NCBI GenBank assembly: GCA_022707665.1
Contig: JAKJAE010000027.1
Coordinates: 1 to 8,235 of the forward strand
Length of the DNA stretch: 8,235 nt
Direction: 5' to 3'
DNA from: Chloroflexota bacterium
GTDB lineage: Bacteria > Chloroflexota > Anaerolineae > B4-G1 > SLSP01
Below, in pieces: positions 5,095 to 8,235 of the stretch. The position numbers and the translations under genes were made by a program. Below the pieces are notes generated by a model. That model was not told the origin of the DNA and ran no database searches. It was given only the letters and a program-made list of their open reading frames with translations. The stretch's first letter is position 1, and the number at the start of each line of letters is the position of its first letter.

Positions 5095-7284
5095 GTGTTA
5101 CCGGAGCATTCGTTTGAGTTTCGTTTGGGTGATCAGACGATCACGCTGAAGACGGGTAAGATTGCCCGCCTGGCCGGCGGTGCGGTGATTGCACAGTCCG
5201 GCGACACGGTTCTGTTGGCGACGGCCACGATGGCCAACTCTGTCCGTGAGGGGACCGATTTCTTCCCTCTGACGGTGGACTTTGAGGAGCGCCTCTACGC
5301 TGCTGGCCGAATCCCAGGCTCCTTCTTCCGCCGCGAGGGGCGCCCCTCGGAGCGCGCGATCCTGACGAGCCGCTTGATCGACCGCGCTGTACGCCCAATG
5401 TTCTCCCATGACATGCGCAACGATGTGCAGATCATCGTGCAGCCGTTGTCGCAGGGCGAGGTCGAATACGCCGATACGCTGGGCCTGATTGCGGCGTCCG
5501 CGGCCCTGGTGATCTCCAATGTGCCGTTTGATGACCCCGTCGCAGCAGTGCGCATCGGCTACGTCGATGGCGCCTTCGTGGTCAACCCCACGATTCCGCA
5601 GATGGAACAGAGTACGCTCGACCTTGTCGTGGCCGGCAGTGCCGATGCCATCATCATGGTCGAGGCCGGGGCCAGCGTCATCAGCGAGGAGCTGATGCTT
5701 GATGCGATGGAGTTGGCGCATCAAGCGATCCAGGAAGCGATCCGCATTCAGCTCGACATGCGGGCTGCAGTGGGCCGGCCCAAGAGCGACTATCCGCACT
5801 TCACGATGCCCGAGGCTCTGACCGCCAGGGTGCAGGAGCTCATGCTGGAGCGTGTGCGCCATCTGGTGGCGACCACGGAGCTGAAGGGTGAGCGGATCGA
5901 TGCGACGAACGCCCTCGAGGCGGAGCTGAAGGCGACGCTTGCCGATGAGGCTGTCGAGAATGGCTGGACCCAGGCCCTGATCGGGGAAGCCTTTGATGCC
6001 GTTCTGAAGCAGGTTGTGCGTGAGAGGATTCTGAATGAGGGTATTCGCCCCGATGGACGCGATCAGCGCACGCTGCGCGCGCTTGACGCCGAGGTCCATC
6101 TCGTCCCGCGTCCTCACGGTTCTGGCTTGTTCACCCGTGGCGAGACCCAGGTCATGAGTCTCGCCACGTTGGGGATGCCAGGCGAGGAGCAGGAACTGGA
6201 TGACCTCTTCCCCGAGGATACCAAGCGCTACATCCACCATTACAACTTCCCGCCCTATTCCACGGGTGAGGCCTACCCGCTGCGTGGTCCGCGCCGCCGT
6301 GAGATTGGTCATGGGGCCCTGGCAGAGCGAGCGTTGCTGCCCGTGATTCCCGCGAAGGATGTCTTCCCCTATACAATCCGCGTGGTCAGTGAGGTGATGT
6401 CCTCCAATGGTAGCACCTCGATGGCATCCACCTGCGCCAGCACCCTGGCGTTGATGGATGCCGGGGTTCCGATCAAGGCGCCTGTGGGTGGCATCGCTAT
6501 GGGCCTGGTGTCGGATGGCCAGCGCTACCGGGTGCTCACCGACATTCAGGGCATTGAGGATCATCTCGGTGACATGGATTTCAAGGTCACCGGCACCCGC
6601 GAGGGAATCACGGCGTTGCAGATGGACATCAAGATCCGCGGTGTGAGCCGCGCGGTTCTCACTGAGGCACTCGAGCAGGCACGCGTCGCACGCCAGCAGA
6701 TCATCGACGTCATCGAGTCCGCTCTGGCTGCACCTCGCGAGGTGCTTTCCAGTTTTGCGCCCAAGATGTTGACGACGCACATCGATCCCGAAAAGATCGG
6801 AGCGCTGATCGGCCCCGGTGGCAAGAACATCCGGGCTTTGCAGTCCGAGTACGCTGTCAAGATCGATGTTGAGGAGGACGGCACCGTTTTCATCGCGGCG
6901 CCGGATGGCGACGGGGCCCAACGCGCCCTGGCGCACGTTGACTCGATGATGCAAACGCCCAAACTCGGCAAGGTGTACAACGGGAAGGTGGTACGGGTTG
7001 CCGACTTTGGCGCGTTCGTGGAGATCATGCCGGGAACGGATGGATTGGTTCACATCTCGCAGCTTTCGGACTCCCGTGTTGAAAAAGTGACTGACGTTGC
7101 CAATGTGGGCGATGAGCTTCTGGTGATGGTCACGGGGATCAACGAGGGTAAGATCCGGCTCTCGCGCCAGGCAGTGCTTGAGGGATGGACCCTGGAAGAG
7201 GCTCAGGCTCAGGATGCGCCTCCGTCTGGCGGCGGGCGGCGAGGTGGCGGTGGTGGAGGCAGTCGCTCGCGCCGGCATAACTAG
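5095..7284 (+). CDS. pnp: Polyribonucleotide nucleotidyltransferase (PNPase), 729 aa
   Basis: PNPase degrades RNA 3'-to-5' by phosphorolysis, releasing nucleoside diphosphates, and can also add tails; it works as a trimer, often within a degradosome. The domain order is complete: first RNase PH-like core (about 1-230, with FFPLTVDFEERLYAAGRIPGSF at 56-77), helical linker (about 235-310), second RNase PH core (about 315-550) with the phosphate-binding SSNGSTS (436-442) and catalytic aspartates D489 and D495 in DHLGDMD, KH domain with GPGG (573-576), and S1 domain (about 625-695). The tail is rich in Gly and Arg (residues 712-728). The start is GTG, 5 nt after AGGAGG (5084-5089); the overlapping ATG at 5093 is out of frame. 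Length fits the family (about 700-750). It lies after rpsO, a terminator and a structured leader, which suggests partial read-through plus leader-based control. Confidence 0.97.
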   Translation: MLPEHSFEFRLGDQTITLKTGKIARLAGGAVIAQSGDTVLLATATMANSVREGTDFFPLTVDFEERLYAAGRIPGSFFRREGRPSERAILTSRLIDRAVRPMFSHDMRNDVQIIVQPLSQGEVEYADTLGLIAASAALVISNVPFDDPVAAVRIGYVDGAFVVNPTIPQMEQSTLDLVVAGSADAIIMVEAGASVISEELMLDAMELAHQAIQEAIRIQLDMRAAVGRPKSDYPHFTMPEALTARVQELMLERVRHLVATTELKGERIDATNALEAELKATLADEAVENGWTQALIGEAFDAVLKQVVRERILNEGIRPDGRDQRTLRALDAEVHLVPRPHGSGLFTRGETQVMSLATLGMPGEEQELDDLFPEDTKRYIHHYNFPPYSTGEAYPLRGPRRREIGHGALAERALLPVIPAKDVFPYTIRVVSEVMSSNGSTSMASTCASTLALMDAGVPIKAPVGGIAMGLVSDGQRYRVLTDIQGIEDHLGDMDFKVTGTREGITALQMDIKIRGVSRAVLTEALEQARVARQQIIDVIESALAAPREVLSSFAPKMLTTHIDPEKIGALIGPGGKNIRALQSEYAVKIDVEEDGTVFIAAPDGDGAQRALAHVDSMMQTPKLGKVYNGKVVRVADFGAFVEIMPGTDGLVHISQLSDSRVEKVTDVANVGDELLVMVTGINEGKIRLSRQAVLEGWTLEEAQAQDAPPSGGGRRGGGGGGSRSRRHN

Positions 7285-7302
7285 TCGTACCGCTGTGATC
7301 GC

Positions 7303-7330
7303 GCTGGAGGCCGGCACTCTGGCCTCCGGC
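7303..7330 (+). repeat. GC-rich hairpin just after pnp, without a T tract
   Basis: Ten pairs form between 7303-7312 and 7321-7330 (core GGAGGCC/GGCCTCC, one G-U pair) around an 8-nt loop. The hairpin begins 19 nt after the pnp stop and ends 40 nt before the next start. No T tract follows, so it is unlikely to be a strong terminator. It may be a processing site or a 3' end barrier, or may lower expression of the next gene relative to pnp. Confidence 0.5.
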
Positions 7331-7370
7331 ACGTCATCTGGATGCTTCACCTTACACCTAGGAGGATACG

Positions 7371-7550
7371 ATGGATAAGAAGCCGGACGTGCAAACGCTG
7401 GGTGAGTCTGACAACTTCACCATATGGGCTTCTCACGAGGCTGAGACCGATGAGATGATCTATCACATCGAGTTGGAGAGCGTCACCATTCACCTCTTTG
7501 AGGATGAGTGGGAGGAGTTCGTGGGCCTGATCCTGCAAGCCGTGCGCTAG
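7371..7550 (+). CDS. Small acidic protein of unknown function, 59 aa
   Basis: I do not recognise this protein. The ATG has a near-perfect ribosome binding site (AGGAGG at 7360-7365, 5 nt before), stronger than most in the window, and the gene sits between pnp and a clear terminator, so it is very likely real. The product is strongly acidic: 15 Asp/Glu against 3 Lys/Arg in 59 residues. It starts MDKKPDVQTLGESDNF, has a probable beta-rich middle (MIYHIELESVTIHLF, 29-43) and ends in an acidic, amphipathic stretch (EDEWEEFVGLILQAVR, 44-59). There is no signal peptide or membrane segment, so it should be cytosolic. Its start lies 86 nt after the pnp stop, probably on the same transcript. An accessory role in RNA metabolism is only a guess from position. 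Confidence 0.8.
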   Translation: MDKKPDVQTLGESDNFTIWASHEAETDEMIYHIELESVTIHLFEDEWEEFVGLILQAVR

Positions 7551-7598
7551 TCAGGACTGAGTACCTCTATCGGGCTGGTCCCGATCTGCAGACAAGTG

Positions 7599-7640
7599 TT
7601 AAGGGCACAGGAAGTCGTTCCTGTGCCCTTAATCGTTTCG
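7599..7640 (+). terminator. Intrinsic terminator ending the pnp transcript
   Basis: A perfect 15-bp stem (7599-7613 with 7618-7632, TTAAGGGCACAGGAA and its complement) closes on a GTCG tetraloop and is followed by TCGTTTCG. The ends of the stem (TTAA/TTAA) make it nearly symmetrical. The T tract is short, but stem strength and position (48 nt after the small acidic gene) support termination. Confidence 0.75.
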
Positions 7641-7664
7641 ATACCTACTCCGCGAGTTGATCCA

Positions 7665-7673
7665 TGCTATAAT
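7665..7673 (+). promoter_or_regulatory. Extended -10 promoter for the Clp N-domain gene
   Basis: TGC directly precedes a perfect TATAAT (7668-7673), an extended -10. No good -35 lies at 16-18 nt, as is usual for this promoter type. Transcription would start near 7680, leaving a leader of about 135 nt. Confidence 0.65.
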
Positions 7674-7679
7674 GATGGT

Positions 7680-7814
7680 GCCCAAGCGAAGAGGGTGCCA
7701 GGGCCGGTCGCAACGAGACTGTTTTCGCCTCTGCTGGTCGTTAAGTTCGATTGTGCTGTTGTGTTGATCAGCACTTAATAGCGTTAACCTGGATCAATGA
7801 GGATATAGCCAGAT
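7680..7814 (+). other. Long leader of the Clp N-domain gene
   Basis: The stretch between the predicted transcription start and the ATG holds a weak hairpin, GTGCTG/CAGCAC (7753-7758 with 7769-7774). A GTTGATC sequence occurs both at 7656-7662, just before the -10, and at 7763-7769. I see no CIRCE element (TTAGCACTC-N9-GAGTGCTAA) and no CtsR heptad repeat (GGTCAAA), the usual heat-shock operators of clp genes. No open reading frame with a ribosome binding site stands out. Confidence 0.35.
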
Positions 7815-8235
7815 ATGTCTGACCCGCTCGAGCGGTTTACACCATCAGCACAGGAGGTGCTACGTTTCGCCCAGATCGAGGCGAAGCGGATGCATCATGC
7901 TACGATTGGCCCGGAGCACATTCTGCTGGGGCTGATGCTGGAAGGCGAGGGAATAGCGGGTCGTGTCTTGCGCGATATGGGCCTGCGCCCACAACAGGCC
8001 CTGCAGACGGTTGCCCGGTTGTCCAGTGCGAAGCCCCTTGCGGACCCGGAGCCAGAGCTTCGCCATTCCACGGAGATGCTGTTACAGATGTCTCTGGAGG
8101 AGGCGAAGCGTCACGAAAGTCCGATCGTCGATACTCAGCATCTGTTGCTGGCGCTACTGCGCCAGCATGAGGGTGTCATCATCGCAGTCCTGACGCAGGC
8201 CGGACTCTCTGCGGAGACGATCCGACGGCGTATTG
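7815..8235 (+). CDS. Clp N-terminal domain protein, ClpC-like (cut by right edge)
   Basis: The first 140 residues form a double Clp N domain, the module by which ClpC/ClpA unfoldases receive substrates and adaptors. Repeat one is at about residues 8-55 (FTPSAQEVLRFAQIEAKR, then IGPEHILLGLMLEGEGIAGRVLRDMGL). Repeat two is at about 81-140 (STEMLLQMSLEEAKR, then VDTQHLLLALLRQHEGV). If full length it would be a ClpC-type AAA+ ATPase of about 800 residues that feeds a ClpP protease or acts as a chaperone. No ATPase motif can be seen before the edge, so a stand-alone Clp N-domain protein of 150-200 residues is equally possible. Repeat two departs more from the ClpC consensus than repeat one. The ATG is preceded by GAGGA at 11 nt, a rather long spacing. 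The gene has its own promoter after a terminator. Confidence 0.88.
   Translation, partial: MSDPLERFTPSAQEVLRFAQIEAKRMHHATIGPEHILLGLMLEGEGIAGRVLRDMGLRPQQALQTVARLSSAKPLADPEPELRHSTEMLLQMSLEEAKRHESPIVDTQHLLLALLRQHEGVIIAVLTQAGLSAETIRRRI

Noticed and set aside
5098..7350. A 750-codon open reading frame on the minus strand, antisense to almost all of pnp
   Set aside because: The pnp frame has all domains and catalytic residues of PNPase, while the antisense product is rich in His, Arg and Gln without recognisable domains. Long antisense frames are expected opposite GC-rich genes with biased third positions.
7753..7774. Riboswitch or CIRCE-like operator in the Clp leader
   Set aside because: The stem is only 6 bp and does not match the CIRCE sequence; no known riboswitch core was recognised.

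Overview
The window looks like a chromosomal housekeeping segment from a moderately GC-rich bacterium. Chloroflexota (Anaerolineae/Caldilineae-like) is the most likely home. This rests on the character of the polynucleotide phosphorylase, a Thr/Pro/Ala-rich linker in a secreted lipoprotein, GTG starts on both rpsO and pnp, and strong AGGAGG-type ribosome binding sites. It is inference from sequence character; no search was run. I see no mobile element, CRISPR array, tRNA or rRNA.

Left part (1-2374, minus strand): the N-terminal 274 residues of an MFS transporter (it runs off the left edge) lie 145 nt downstream of a 396-residue protein of the CofE family (F420-0:L-glutamate ligase-like). Both are read leftward and could share a transcript. 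A near-consensus promoter (TTGACA-16-TACAAT) fires rightward from the far side of the CofE-like gene's upstream region.

Middle (2375-4306): that promoter leads into a lipoprotein gene that reads as one protein only if two single-base losses are repaired. It converges, with an 8-nt gap, on a leftward TrmA/RlmD-type rRNA uracil-C5 methyltransferase with its iron-sulphur cysteines and catalytic residues in place.

Right part (4307-8235, plus strand): from a divergent promoter region run rpsO (ribosomal protein S15), a strong intrinsic terminator, a structured leader, pnp (PNPase, full length), a GC-rich hairpin, a 59-residue acidic protein of unknown function, and a 15-bp perfect-stem terminator. 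A new extended -10 promoter then drives a gene whose first 140 residues are a double Clp N-terminal domain (ClpC-like or stand-alone; cut by the right edge). The rpsO-terminator-pnp order is the classical bacterial arrangement and joins ribosome assembly, rRNA modification and RNA turnover in one neighbourhood.

Most of the window is ordinary. The items most worth a second look are the twice-frameshifted lipoprotein, the CofE-like/MFS pair, the small acidic gene after pnp, and the foldable leaders of rpsO and pnp. I found no convincing evidence of a new multi-gene system.
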